DNA of 64,000 nucleotides from DATKFM01 sp963810485 (GCA_963810485.1 CAWENQ010000009.1:6335-70334), one strand, 5' to 3'; shown: positions 17,206-25,490, counted from the first letter of the stretch. The notes: generated by a model not told the origin, from the sequence alone. Program-made: numbers and translations.

Positions 17206-19460
17206 GGGAACTTCACCTGCAGGTCCAGTGGCGGCGCCTGGGGATCGACCAGCGCGGTTTCGATGGCGTAGAGCAGCGCCGTCTGCACGTGGTAGCGCGC
17301 GCCCAGCGCCTCGCCGCGATAGGGCACGGTGACCGGCTCCGGCGTCCGGCCCTTGGCATGAGCCGCGGCGTTGGCGCCGAGCTGCCGGTAGTGATCCAGC
17401 GTGGTGATCGGCGCCATGGAGAACAGCTCGAGATTGAGATGCGGTGCGCGGCCGCGGCCATGCAGCACCGCCGTGCCCTTGCCCTGGATGCCGATGCCGA
17501 AACCGGAGCCCGCGAGATCGGCGGCGGTGCGGCCGACGAAGGAGGTGTCCGCCGAATGCCTGACGCGCACTACGCGCGCCTTGGCGCCGCCCTCGGCGAC
17601 GCCGGCCATCAGCGCCGCCAGCACATCGGTGAGCTCATGCCCCGCGGTCGTCCGCTGCAGTTGCGTGCCGAAGGCCGGGCTGAGGCCGATGACGATTTCA
17701 AACGGATCGCTGCCGGCAGTGGCGTTGCCGATCACCTGGAACTCCAGCCGCCGCGACGCATCGCTCTGCCGGTTCTGCTCGGCGAGCACGTCGTCGCGGG
17801 TCAGCGAGTCTCGCATCGTCTTGATCTCGGCCCAGCGCGCTTCGTCGATGGCATAGCCTGTGCCCGGGCCGGCATAGTCGTTCGGATCGTTGACGGCGCT
17901 GATCACCTTGCTCTTGCGGATGATCGCCGCGGTCTGCAGATAATCGCCGCTCACCCGCTGCCGCAACATCATCAGCAGATTTTCCGCTTCGGCATTGAAG
18001 CCGCGCTGCGCCAGCACGCGCACCACATCGATGGCGGTGATGCCGCGCTCGCGGATGGCGGCGCTGATGCGGCCCACTTCGGCCAGGCTGTAGGTCATCG
18101 TATCGTTCGAGCCGCTGGCATAGACCACGCTGTCGCGTTGCGCTTCGCTCGTCGTCGCCAGCTGCAACTCTTCAAGCACCGCCGACACCGCATCCACCGC
18201 GCGGCGCCGCACATCGATCGCCTCGCCCTCACCGACCGGCCGCAAGCCGCCATCGACGACGAAATCCCGCTGCAGCGCCAGGAAATCCTCCACATCCTCG
18301 CCGTTGAACAAGGAGGCATTGAAGGAGTTGTCGTACTTCTGGATCGAGCCGAAGCCGGAGCAGATCAGATCCGTGCCGGACATCAGATAGGGCATGATCT
18401 TGGCGCCCAGGCGGATTTCGGATTCGCTGATGCGCGTGTCGTTGCCCGACGCGCATTCCAGATCCAGCAGCGCCGCCAGCACGTTCTCCGCCAGGATCTC
18501 GCGCAGACCGCCGGGCACCGAGGCCGCGATCGGCGCGCCGTCGATGCCGCCGTTCTGCGTGCCCTGCACGCCCATCCCCCGCTGCAGGCAGAGGCATCGC
18601 GCCTCCAGGTACAACATCGACTTTGCGCTATGAAAGCCCATCAGCAATTCCGAGCCGGCGCCGGACGTGCAGCGCGCTTTGATACCGCGGGACGCGTAGG
18701 CCGCCGTGAGGAACGCTTTCGACCAGGGCGTATCGTCGCCGTCGATGAAGGTTTCCTCCGTGCCGTAGACCGACACCGTCTCGGCATAGGAGGTGAATCC
18801 AGCCATGCCGATCTTCAGTTCTTCCGCCTCCTCGATGGAGCATTGGAACAAGATGCCGCCGCCCACCGCCGCCCCCACCGCGCAGGCGAGCGCGTTCGCC
18901 CAGCCATTGCCGGCCACCCGCATGGTGGTCTCGATCTCGTCGAAGCCCATGCAGGCCGCGGTCGCGGCGTCTGCCGCGAGCTGCAGCGGATCGTCCTTGG
19001 CATTCGTGACGTGGGCCTGGTTGCCCGGGCGCCGCCGTGCCCGCAGCTTGGCCTGGGCGAAGGTCAGCTCCAGGGTGGACAGGTGGCCGGCCACCTCCGC
19101 CAGCTTGGCCGGCGTCATGCCCCGCGCCAGCCGCACCACCTGCGGCCGCGGTACATGGAAATCCACGAGATCCCGGGCGTAGGCGCGGCTGTCCACCGCC
19201 ATCGCCTCCGGCGCCACCTCGCGATCGATGTGGTAGCGGGCGATGAAGCGGTCGATCAGATCGAAATCCGGCTCGGCAACGCCATCCATCTCCACCACCC
19301 GGCCCTGCTCGATCTTCAGGCTCGGCTTGGGATCGAACGGGCTGTCGGTGGCGGAAAAGCCGTTGCTTGCATCCTCTACCGCGAACCGGTCGAGGCGCAA
19401 GGGACGGGCGTCCCAGACGTCAAAACGCCGCCAACGGTTGGGCTTTCGTCCGGAATCCAT
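17202..19460 (-). CDS. B12-dependent diol/glycerol dehydratase, fused large and medium subunits
   Basis: 752 residues. Residues 1 to about 555 match the catalytic large subunit (PduC/DhaB1): RRFDVWDARPLRLDRFAVEDA, FIARYHIDREVAPEAM, ARGMTPAKLAEV, the substrate-binding GFDEIETTMRV and QGTQNGGIDGAP. From about 565 on (QVIGNATAGSDPFEIVIGLSPAFG) it is the medium subunit (PduD), with FVGRTAADLAGSGFGIGIQGKGT. In the classical enterobacterial enzymes these are separate genes. The dehydratase converts 1,2-propanediol or glycerol to the aldehyde using adenosylcobalamin. No reactivating factor, aldehyde/alcohol dehydrogenase or microcompartment shell gene is in the window, and I see no cobalamin riboswitch upstream. 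Confidence 0.9.
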   Translation of the reverse strand: MDSGRKPNRWRRFDVWDARPLRLDRFAVEDASNGFSATDSPFDPKPSLKIEQGRVVEMDGVAEPDFDLIDRFIARYHIDREVAPEAMAVDSRAYARDLVDFHVPRPQVVRLARGMTPAKLAEVAGHLSTLELTFAQAKLRARRRPGNQAHVTNAKDDPLQLAADAATAACMGFDEIETTMRVAGNGWANALACAVGAAVGGGILFQCSIEEAEELKIGMAGFTSYAETVSVYGTEETFIDGDDTPWSKAFLTAAYASRGIKARCTSGAGSELLMGFHSAKSMLYLEARCLCLQRGMGVQGTQNGGIDGAPIAASVPGGLREILAENVLAALLDLECASGNDTRISESEIRLGAKIMPYLMSGTDLICSGFGSIQKYDNSFNASLFNGEDVEDFLALQRDFVVDGGLRPVGEGEAIDVRRRAVDAVSAVLEELQLATTSEAQRDSVVYASGSNDTMTYSLAEVGRISAAIRERGITAIDVVRVLAQRGFNAEAENLLMMLRQRVSGDYLQTAAIIRKSKVISAVNDPNDYAGPGTGYAIDEARWAEIKTMRDSLTRDDVLAEQNRQSDASRRLEFQVIGNATAGSDPFEIVIGLSPAFGTQLQRTTAGHELTDVLAALMAGVAEGGAKARVVRVRHSADTSFVGRTAADLAGSGFGIGIQGKGTAVLHGRGRAPHLNLELFSMAPITTLDHYRQLGANAAAHAKGRTPEPVTVPYRGEALGARYHVQTALLYAIETALVDPQAPPLDLQVKFP

Positions 19461-19603
19461 GGCCCGCCTGCCGCCCGCGCCGGCTTCGCATTACCTCAGC
19501 GGGGGCGTCGCATGAGGAAATTTCAGCTGGAATCATGCCCTAAGGGCCTGTTTCGAACAACGAGGCGCTTGACAGCCGTAGGCCACCTTATTAAGTTTTC
19601 CCC
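19461..19603. other. Divergent promoter region between dehydratase and sulfur operon
   Basis: Gene-free. TTGACA at 19569-19574 and TAAGTT (19592-19597) with a 17-base gap make a plausible sigma-70 promoter reading right into the first SAM-II aptamer; this is motif matching only. The leftward dehydratase promoter is not obvious. Confidence 0.4.
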
Positions 19604-19657
19604 AGCGCCGATTTGAGCAAACAGCTTGCGGGCGCTTAATAAATGCAGCTAAAGCGG
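19604..19657 (+). promoter_or_regulatory. SAM-II class riboswitch aptamer (first of a tandem)
   Basis: Matches the compact SAM-II pseudoknot. P1 is AGCGCC (19604-19609) with GGCGCT (19631-19636). The loop begins GATTTGA, the conserved L1 sequence, and contains AGCTTGC (19623-19629), which pairs with GCAGCT (19645-19650) to form the pseudoknot helix with one bulged T. The 3' linker is the typical TAATAAATGCAGCTAAAG. In alphaproteobacteria SAM-II elements control sulfur amino-acid genes by sensing S-adenosylmethionine. It precedes an intrinsic terminator and the cysG-to-metZ operon. Confidence 0.88.
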
Positions 19658-19661
19658 ACGC

Positions 19662-19702
19662 AACCCGTCCCAGCCAAGCTGCGACGGGTTTTTGGTTTTT
19701 TA
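19662..19702 (+). terminator. Intrinsic terminator between the two SAM aptamers
   Basis: An eight-base-pair stem AACCCGTC (19662-19669) / GACGGGTT (19683-19690) continues inside as CAGC/GCTG with a CAA loop and is followed by TTTTTGGTTTTTT-type T-rich sequence ending at about 19701. Position, 5 bases after the aptamer's 3' end and before any gene, implies transcriptional control. AGCTGC at 19677-19682 in the hairpin can alternatively pair with GCAGCT (19645-19650), the 3' strand of the aptamer pseudoknot. Confidence 0.85.
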
Positions 19703-19726
19703 CGGCCTGGTCCACCGCAACGGACC

Positions 19727-19776
19727 CGCGGGATTTGATGGGGCAGCTTGCGCCCGCGTTACCAAGCGCTAAAGCG
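19727..19776 (+). promoter_or_regulatory. Second SAM-II-like aptamer (tandem copy)
   Basis: P1 CGCGGG (19727-19732) pairs with CCCGCG (19753-19758). The loop repeats the first aptamer's pattern exactly: GATTTGA, five variable bases, CAGCTTGCG. The 3' part TTACCAAGC-GCTAAAGCG keeps the GCTAAAG core, and AGC..GC (19745-19751) can pair with GCGCT (19766-19770) as the pseudoknot. The linker is two to three bases shorter than in copy one, and no T-run terminator follows, suggesting translational control of cysG. It may be a SAM-II variant or the related SAM-V type. Confidence 0.72.
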
Positions 19777-19826
19777 CCACGGATGTTCTCCGTGGGCCCG
19801 CAATGCTTGCGGCTTGGAGGACGTCA
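19777..19826 (+). promoter_or_regulatory. cysG leader hairpins and ribosome binding site
   Basis: Two small hairpins separate the second aptamer from cysG: CCACGGA/TCCGTGG (within 19777-19795) and CCGCAA/TTGCGG (19798-19812). GGAGG at 19816-19820 sits 6 bases before the ATG. GCTTG at 19805-19809 is complementary to CAAGC at 19763-19767 in the aptamer linker, a possible switching contact. Confidence 0.5.
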
Positions 19827-21230
19827 ATGAACTATTTCCCAGCATTTTTCGACCTCAGAGAACGGCGCGCCCTTATCGTCGGCGGCGGCGAGATCGCGGC
19901 CCGGCGCCTGCGGCTGCTGCTGAAGGCCGGCGCCAAGGTCACCGTCGTGGCGCCGCGCACTGTGGAGGAAATCGAGACTGCGATCAGCGACGGCACCGTC
20001 GTCGCGATCCGCCGCGGCTTCGTCGCCGGCGATATCACCGGCCACACGGTCGTGTTCTCAGCTACCGGTCGCGAGGATGTGGACGAGCGCGTAGCCGAGG
20101 CCGCCCGCACCGCCGGCGTGCCCGTGAACGTCACCGACCGGGCCGAGCTTTCCAGCTTCATCGTTCCCGCCATCGTCGAGCGCGACCCCGTCGTCATCGG
20201 CATCTCCACCGGCGGCGCCGCGCCGGTGCTGGCCAGCCGCGTGCGGGAGTCCATCGAGCGGCTGCTGCCGGCGCGCCTGGGCCGCCTGGCCGAGTTCGCC
20301 AGCAGCTTCCGCCGGGGCGTGCGGTCGAAGCTGCCGCAGGCCGCCAACCGTTTCCGCTTCTGGGACCATTTTTTTGACGGCCCCATCGCCGCACAGCTGC
20401 TCGCCGGCGATGAACCCGGGGCCCATGAGCGCATGCTGACCCTGGTGAACGGCCGTGCGGTGACCGAGGCGCCGAAAGGCTCGGTCGCCATCGTCGGCGC
20501 CGGGCCCGGCGATCCGGATTTGCTGACCCTGCGCGCGCTCCGCCTGATCCAGCGCGCCGAGGTGGTGATCTATGACAATCTGGTCAGCTCCGCGGTGCTC
20601 GATCTCGTGCGCCGCGACGCCGAGCGCATCTATGTCGGCAAGAGCAAGGGCAACCACAGCAAGACCCAGGATGAGATCAACGCCCTGATCGCCGAGCACG
20701 CCCTTTATGGCCATCGCGTCATCAGGCTGAAGGGCGGCGATCCCTTCATCTTCGGCCGCGGCGGCGAGGAAGTGGAATATCTGCGCCAGCGCGGCATCCG
20801 GGCCGAACTGGTGCCGGGCATCACCGCCGCGCTCGGCTGCGCCGCTGCCGTCGGCATCCCCCTCACCCACCGGGATCACGCCCATGCGGTGACGCTGGCC
20901 ACCGGTCAGGGCAAGGATGACGAAACCGAGCTTGATTGGGCCACGCTGGCCAAGCTGAAGCAGACGCTGGCGATCTATATGGGCGTCGGCAAGGCGGGCT
21001 ACATCGCCAGCCGGCTGATCGGCCATGGCCTCGATCCCGCAACGCCGGTCGCCGTCATCGAGAACGGCACGCTGCCGAGCCAACGCGCGGTCTATGGGCG
21101 CCTCTCCGGCCTCGGCCTGCTGGTGCGCCAGAGCGGCATCACCGGGCCGGCGCTGATCGTCATCGGCACCGTCGTTTCCCTCGCCGACCAAGCCCAGACG
21201 CCCGAGCGTCTCGAAGCGGCCGTGGCCTGA
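19827..21230 (+). CDS. cysG: Siroheme synthase (trifunctional CysG)
   Basis: 467 residues, full CysG length. The N-terminal part (MNYFPAFFDLRERRALIVGGGEIAARR) is the NAD-dependent precorrin-2 dehydrogenase/sirohydrochlorin ferrochelatase module; the C-terminal part from about residue 220 (VAIVGAGPGDPDLLTLRA, VYVGKSKGNHS-type loop, RLKGGDPFIFGRGGEE, LVPGITAA) is uroporphyrinogen-III C-methyltransferase, which uses two SAM molecules. It makes siroheme for the sulfite reductase two genes downstream. The start at 19827 is fixed by the GGAGG site and the classic MNYFP beginning. SAM, its methyl donor, is also the predicted ligand of the leader riboswitches. Confidence 0.95.
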   Translation: MNYFPAFFDLRERRALIVGGGEIAARRLRLLLKAGAKVTVVAPRTVEEIETAISDGTVVAIRRGFVAGDITGHTVVFSATGREDVDERVAEAARTAGVPVNVTDRAELSSFIVPAIVERDPVVIGISTGGAAPVLASRVRESIERLLPARLGRLAEFASSFRRGVRSKLPQAANRFRFWDHFFDGPIAAQLLAGDEPGAHERMLTLVNGRAVTEAPKGSVAIVGAGPGDPDLLTLRALRLIQRAEVVIYDNLVSSAVLDLVRRDAERIYVGKSKGNHSKTQDEINALIAEHALYGHRVIRLKGGDPFIFGRGGEEVEYLRQRGIRAELVPGITAALGCAAAVGIPLTHRDHAHAVTLATGQGKDDETELDWATLAKLKQTLAIYMGVGKAGYIASRLIGHGLDPATPVAVIENGTLPSQRAVYGRLSGLGLLVRQSGITGPALIVIGTVVSLADQAQTPERLEAAVA

Positions 21231-21244
21231 GGGAGAGCGCAGCG

Positions 21245-21601
21245 ATGCCGCAGCAAGTCATCACCGCCAACCGGCTTCTCGACGGCCGCGTCGTCTTCCT
21301 CGCCGCCAATGGCGAGTGGAGCGAGCGCGTCGGCGCGAGCCGCGTGGCGCAGGATGATTCCGATGCGGCGCTGCTTCAGGCCGAAGCCAACCAGGCCGTG
21401 GCGGACCGCAAGGTGGTGGCGCCCTATCTCATCCCGGTGTCGACCGAGAACGGCCGGATCACGCCGCTGCGCTACCGCGAGGTGCTGCGCGCGCTCGGCC
21501 CGAGCACCCATCCCGAATATCGGCCGGCCGGCCGACGCCACGGCGGCATTCTAGGAGCGGCGCGATGTACCGTTACGACAATTACGATCATGCCCTGGTG
21601 A
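21245..21601 (+). CDS. DUF2849 sulfur-assimilation protein; probable frameshift at its 3' end
   Basis: Starts MPQQVITANRLLDGRVVFLAANGEW, the typical opening of DUF2849, a small protein family almost always encoded between cysG and cysI in alphaproteobacteria. The body (VADRKVVAPYLIPV, TPLRYREVLRALGP) is normal, but the tail then overlaps cysI by 37 bases with unlike residues. Removing one base at the GGCCGGCCGGCC tract (21521-21534) gives instead ...RPADATAAF-like sequence and a stop at 21552-21554, directly before the cysI ribosome site. The latter fits the family length and packing better. Role: probably assists sulfite reductase, mechanism unknown. Confidence 0.75.
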   Translation: MPQQVITANRLLDGRVVFLAANGEWSERVGASRVAQDDSDAALLQAEANQAVADRKVVAPYLIPVSTENGRITPLRYREVLRALGPSTHPEYRPAGRRHGGILGAARCTVTTITIMPW

Positions 21602-23220
21602 AGGAGCGCGTCGCGCAGTTCCGCGATCAGGCCAACCGCCGGATCGCCGGCGAACTCACCGAAGACGAGTTCAAGCCGCTGCGGCTGATGAACGGCCTCT
21701 ATCTCCAGCTCCACGCCTACATGCTGCGAGTCGCCATTCCCTACGGCACGCTGTCGTCGGAGCAGCTGCGCAAGCTGGCCGATATCGCGCGCCGCTACGA
21801 CAAGGGCTACGGCCATTTCACCACCCGCCAGAACATCCAGTTCAACTGGATCAAGCTCGAGGAGACGGCCGACATCCTGGGCGAGCTCGCCACAGTCGAG
21901 ATGCACGCGATCCAGACCAGCGGCAACTGCATCCGCAATGTCACCGCCGATCATTTCGCCGGCGTGTCCGCCGACGAGATCGAGGATCCGCGCATCTATT
22001 GCGAGATCATCCGCCAGTGGTCGACATTCCATCCGGAGTTCACCTTCCTGCCGCGCAAGTTCAAGGTCGCGGTAACCGGCTCGCCCCGCGATCGCGCCGC
22101 GGTCAAGGTGCATGACATCGGCCTGCGCATGTTGCGCAACGAGAGCGGCGAGGCCGGCTTCGAGGTCTATGTCGGCGGCGGCCAGGGCCGCACGCCGGTC
22201 ATCGCCAAGAGCATCCGCTCGTTCCTGCCGAAGCGGCATCTGCTGTCCTATCTCGAGGCGATCCTACGGGTCTACAACCAGCTCGGCCGCCGCGACAATC
22301 TCTACAAGGCGCGGGTCAAGATCCTGGTAGATGCCGTCGGCGCCGCCCAGTTCACCCAGATGGTCGAAGAGGAATGGCAGCATATCCGCGACGGCTACCT
22401 GGATCTGCCGGCCGCCGAGATCGAACGCATCCGCGCCTTCTTCGCGCCGCCGGCCTACAAGGCCTTTGCCGGTCCGCCGGCGGAATATGACGCGCAGCTC
22501 CGCCGCGATTTCCTGTTCGCCCGCTGGGTGCGCAGCAACGTCGCGCCGCACAAGCGGCCGGGTTACGCCATCGTGACCCTGTCCTTGAAGCCGGCCGGCG
22601 GCGTTCCGGGCGATGCGACCGATGGGCAGATGGACGCCGTCGCCGATCTGGCAGACGACTACAGCTTCGGCGAAATCCGCGTCAGCCATGAGCAGAACCT
22701 GGTGCTCGCCGATGTGGAACAGGCCAGGCTGTACGAGCTCTGGCGCAAGCTGGAGGCGCTGAAGCTGGCCGAAGCGAACATCGGCCTCGCCGGCGACATC
22801 ATCGCCTGCCCGGGCCTCGACTACTGCGCCCTGGCCAATGCCCGCTCGATTCCGGTGGCGCAGCAGATCAGCAAGCATTTCGCCGACCTGACGCGCCTCC
22901 TGGATATCGGCGAACTGAAGATCAAGATCTCCGGCTGCATCAATGCCTGCGGCCATCACCATGTGGGCCATATCGGCATCCTCGGCGTCGATAAGCACGG
23001 CCAGGAATTCTACCAGATCACCCTCGGCGGCAGCGCCGACGAGAACGCCTCCATCGGCGACATCGTCGGCCCGGCCTTCGGCACCGATCGGGTTGTCGGT
23101 GCTGTCGAGACCATCATCGATACCTACCTGAAGCTGCGCGGCGAAAACGAGCGCTTCCTCGACACCTATCGCCGCGTCGGCCTCAAGCCCTTCAAGGAGA
23201 AGCTCTATGCCGCTCATTAA
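21565..23220 (+). CDS. cysI: Assimilatory sulfite reductase, siroheme [4Fe-4S] hemoprotein (CysI type)
   Basis: 551 residues, nitrite/sulfite reductase superfamily with two ferredoxin-like halves. Siroheme/[4Fe-4S] ligands are in CPGLDYC (near residue 413) and CINACGHH (near 454). The substrate-site basic residues are expected in FTTRQNIQFNW and the R-N-V-T-A-D-H stretch. It reduces sulfite to sulfide. Together with DUF2849 and DUF934 it follows the alphaproteobacterial sulfur-operon order; no CysJ flavoprotein is nearby, so ferredoxin may be the electron donor. It overlaps the DUF934 gene by 14 bases. Confidence 0.93.
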   Translation: MYRYDNYDHALVKERVAQFRDQANRRIAGELTEDEFKPLRLMNGLYLQLHAYMLRVAIPYGTLSSEQLRKLADIARRYDKGYGHFTTRQNIQFNWIKLEETADILGELATVEMHAIQTSGNCIRNVTADHFAGVSADEIEDPRIYCEIIRQWSTFHPEFTFLPRKFKVAVTGSPRDRAAVKVHDIGLRMLRNESGEAGFEVYVGGGQGRTPVIAKSIRSFLPKRHLLSYLEAILRVYNQLGRRDNLYKARVKILVDAVGAAQFTQMVEEEWQHIRDGYLDLPAAEIERIRAFFAPPAYKAFAGPPAEYDAQLRRDFLFARWVRSNVAPHKRPGYAIVTLSLKPAGGVPGDATDGQMDAVADLADDYSFGEIRVSHEQNLVLADVEQARLYELWRKLEALKLAEANIGLAGDIIACPGLDYCALANARSIPVAQQISKHFADLTRLLDIGELKIKISGCINACGHHHVGHIGILGVDKHGQEFYQITLGGSADENASIGDIVGPAFGTDRVVGAVETIIDTYLKLRGENERFLDTYRRVGLKPFKEKLYAAH

Positions 23221-23815
23221 AGCCAATGGCATTGCCGACGATCTCTGGACGTTCGTGAAGGACGAAGAGCAGCTTCCCCCTGAAGGCGCCATCATCGTCA
23301 CGCTGGCGCGCTGGCAGGCGAACCGCGACCAGCTCGCGGCACGGCCGACGCCGCTGGGCATCCGCTTGAAGAGCGATCAGGCGCCGTCGACCATTTCCGG
23401 CGATATCGAGCGCTTCGATGTGATCGCGCTCGAATTCCCGAAATTCACCGACGGCCGCGCCTATAGCAGCGCGCGCCTGCTGCGCGAGCGTCACGGGTTC
23501 CGCGGCGAATTGCGGGCCGTGGGCAACGTGCTGCGGGACCAGCTTGCCTTCATGCGCCGCTGCGGTTTCGACAGCTACGAGATTCCGGAAACCGCCGATG
23601 CGGCGGCTTGGGCCGACTCGCTGCGCGGGCTCTCCGTGGTCTATCAGCCGGCGACCGATGGCCGGCAGACCGCGCTGGCCGCCCGTCACCGGCCGGCGCC
23701 CGCACAGCGCCGCGAAGTCGAAAACGAAGAGGAGCCGGCGCCGAAGGTGATCGCCGCGGCGGTGGAAGCCAGCAACGAGTACTCGCAGGTCTGCGCGGGT
23801 TATTGGGCTTACTAG
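23207..23815 (+). CDS. DUF934 protein, sulfite-reductase operon partner
   Basis: 202 residues beginning MPLIKANGIADDLWTFVKDEE. The family core is visible as GDIERFDVIALEFPKFTDGRAYSSARLLRERHGFRGELRAVGNVLRDQLAFMRRCGFDSYEI. DUF934 proteins are nearly always encoded beside cysI and cysH in proteobacteria and are thought to support sulfite reduction, but no biochemical role is established. The C-terminal about 50 residues (Pro/Glu-rich then EASNEYSQVCAGYWAY) are an extension beyond the core. Translationally coupled to cysI by overlap. Confidence 0.9.
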   Translation: MPLIKANGIADDLWTFVKDEEQLPPEGAIIVTLARWQANRDQLAARPTPLGIRLKSDQAPSTISGDIERFDVIALEFPKFTDGRAYSSARLLRERHGFRGELRAVGNVLRDQLAFMRRCGFDSYEIPETADAAAWADSLRGLSVVYQPATDGRQTALAARHRPAPAQRREVENEEEPAPKVIAAAVEASNEYSQVCAGYWAY

Positions 23816-23846
23816 TTGCAAAACACATAGGAACGCGAAAACCATC

Positions 23847-24584
23847 ATGCTCGACTCGCCCGCCCCTGTCAGCCTTTCGCCCAGCACGGAAGCTCTCCGC
23901 GCGCGGGCGCTCGGCATTGCCGGGCGGCAGCGGCGGCAGGCGGCGCTGACCTTGCTGCAATGCGTGTTGAAGGAGGAGTTTCCCGGGCGCATTGCCGTGG
24001 TGTCGTCATTCGGCGTCGAGTCCGCGGTGATCCTGTCGCTGGTGTCGGAAGTCGATCCGGCGACACCCGTGATCTTCCTCGAGACTGGCAAGCATTTCCC
24101 GGAGACACTGGCCTATCGCGACAAGCTGGCGCGGCGCCTGAAGCTGAGCGATGTCAGGGATATCAAGCCCGATTCCGTCGAACTCATCTCGAACGATCCG
24201 TCTGGCGATCTCTGGCAGCGCGACACCGATGCCTGCTGCGGCATCCGCAAGGTGGTGCCGTTGAGCCGCGCGCTGTCCAGCTTCGATGCCTGGATCACCG
24301 GCCGCAAGCGCCATCACGGCGCCGAGCGCGCCAATCTCTCGCTGGTCGAAGCATCGGAAGGACGGTTCAAGATCAATCCGCTGGCCGATTGGACTTCCGA
24401 AGAGATCGCAGCGGATTTCCGGGCGCGGAATCTGCCGGTGCATCCGCTGGCGCTCGATGGATATGGCTCCATCGGCTGCGCACCTTGCACGCGCAAGACC
24501 AAGGAAGGCGAGAATGCCCGCGCGGGCCGCTGGTCCGGCACCGACAAGACCGAATGCGGCATCCATCGGGCGCCCTGGTTCTGA
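23847..24584 (+). CDS. cysH: Assimilatory adenylyl-sulfate (APS) reductase
   Basis: 245 residues of the PAPS/APS reductase family. It contains both the paired cysteine motif DACCGIRK (near residue 131) and CAPCTR (near 213), the [4Fe-4S] ligands that mark APS-type enzymes, plus the catalytic C-terminal ECGIH. ATP-pyrophosphatase-like VVSSFGVESAVIL lies near residue 50. It therefore reduces APS rather than PAPS to sulfite, using thioredoxin. Fits upstream of CysI in the pathway. The ATP sulfurylase genes are not in this window. Confidence 0.93.
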   Translation: MLDSPAPVSLSPSTEALRARALGIAGRQRRQAALTLLQCVLKEEFPGRIAVVSSFGVESAVILSLVSEVDPATPVIFLETGKHFPETLAYRDKLARRLKLSDVRDIKPDSVELISNDPSGDLWQRDTDACCGIRKVVPLSRALSSFDAWITGRKRHHGAERANLSLVEASEGRFKINPLADWTSEEIAADFRARNLPVHPLALDGYGSIGCAPCTRKTKEGENARAGRWSGTDKTECGIHRAPWF

Positions 24585-24653
24585 GTTCGTAAGTCGTCCG
24601 TCACTGCGTATCATCCAGTACCAGTCACCAGATCGACTCCGGCATCGAACCGC

Positions 24654-25490
24654 ATGACGCAAGAGATCATCGTCTTCTTTCTGATCGGGGGCTTGGCGCA
24701 GCTTGTCGACGGCGCGCTCGGCATGGCGTTCGGCGTGATCTCGACATCGCTGCTGCTGAGCTTCGGCATCACGCCCGCGGTGACCAGCGCCACGGTGCAT
24801 GTCTGCAAGATCGCGACCGGCGCTGCTTCCGGCTTCTCCCATCTCGCGCTCGGAAATGTGGATCGCCGCCTGCTGCTGCAACTGGCGCTGCCCGGCGCGA
24901 TCGGCGCGATGATCGGCGCCTATGTCCTGACCACGCTGCCGGTGGAGATCGCGCGGCCGCTGGTGGCCGTGTATCTGTTCATCATGGGAATTCTGATCCT
25001 GCGGCGCGCGCTTCGCCAGCGGGTCGCGGTTGCGGTTGAATCGGCGGGTCATCCTCGAACGGCTGCGCCTCTGGGCCTGATCGGCGGATTTCTCGATGCG
25101 ACGGGCGGCGGGGGCTGGGGGCCGATCGTCACGTCGGGTCTTCTGGTCAGGAACATGAAGCCCGCAACGGCCATCGGAACCGCCAATCTTGCAGAATTCG
25201 TGGTGGCGATATGCGCGGCTGGTGTATTTCTCGCCTTCGCCAGTTTCTACCTTCCGGCCATCATCGGCCTGACGCTCGGCGGCGTGCTGACAGCGCCGAT
25301 CGCTGCTTATCTGACGAAAAGAATCCCCGCGAGGCTGGTCCTGGGTGCAGTCGCGGTGCTAATCTTCGCGCTGAGTGTGCGGACCACCGTCGTCGCAATC
25401 AGCGGCTGGCAGGATAAGGCGGTGGCCGCCACGGAAACCGAGGCCGTCGTTCTCAACCACACAGACCCGGCACCCGGCGAGCAGAACTGA
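24654..25490 (+). CDS. TauE/SafE family sulfite/anion exporter
   Basis: 278 residues, about eight membrane spans. The opening IIVFFLIGGLAQLVDGALGMAFGVISTSLLLSFGI is typical of TauE/SafE; GATGGGGWGPIVTSGLL-type glycine motif and MKPATAIGTANLAEFVV mark the second repeat half. Its place between cysH and metZ, in the same direction, suggests that it relieves sulfite or organosulfur build-up during assimilation. Uptake rather than export is also conceivable, as the family is poorly characterised. Confidence 0.85.
   Translation: MTQEIIVFFLIGGLAQLVDGALGMAFGVISTSLLLSFGITPAVTSATVHVCKIATGAASGFSHLALGNVDRRLLLQLALPGAIGAMIGAYVLTTLPVEIARPLVAVYLFIMGILILRRALRQRVAVAVESAGHPRTAAPLGLIGGFLDATGGGGWGPIVTSGLLVRNMKPATAIGTANLAEFVVAICAAGVFLAFASFYLPAIIGLTLGGVLTAPIAAYLTKRIPARLVLGAVAVLIFALSVRTTVVAISGWQDKAVAATETEAVVLNHTDPAPGEQN

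Noticed and set aside
19461..19603. Cobalamin riboswitch upstream of the B12-dependent dehydratase
   Set aside because: Neither strand shows the B12-box or the expected multi-stem arrangement; the adjacent structured RNA is SAM-II type and faces the other way.
17178..19616. 812-codon plus-strand open frame opposite the diol dehydratase
   Set aside because: Antisense shadow; the minus strand gives clear PduC/PduD similarity and the plus product is His/Ala/Arg repeats without family features.
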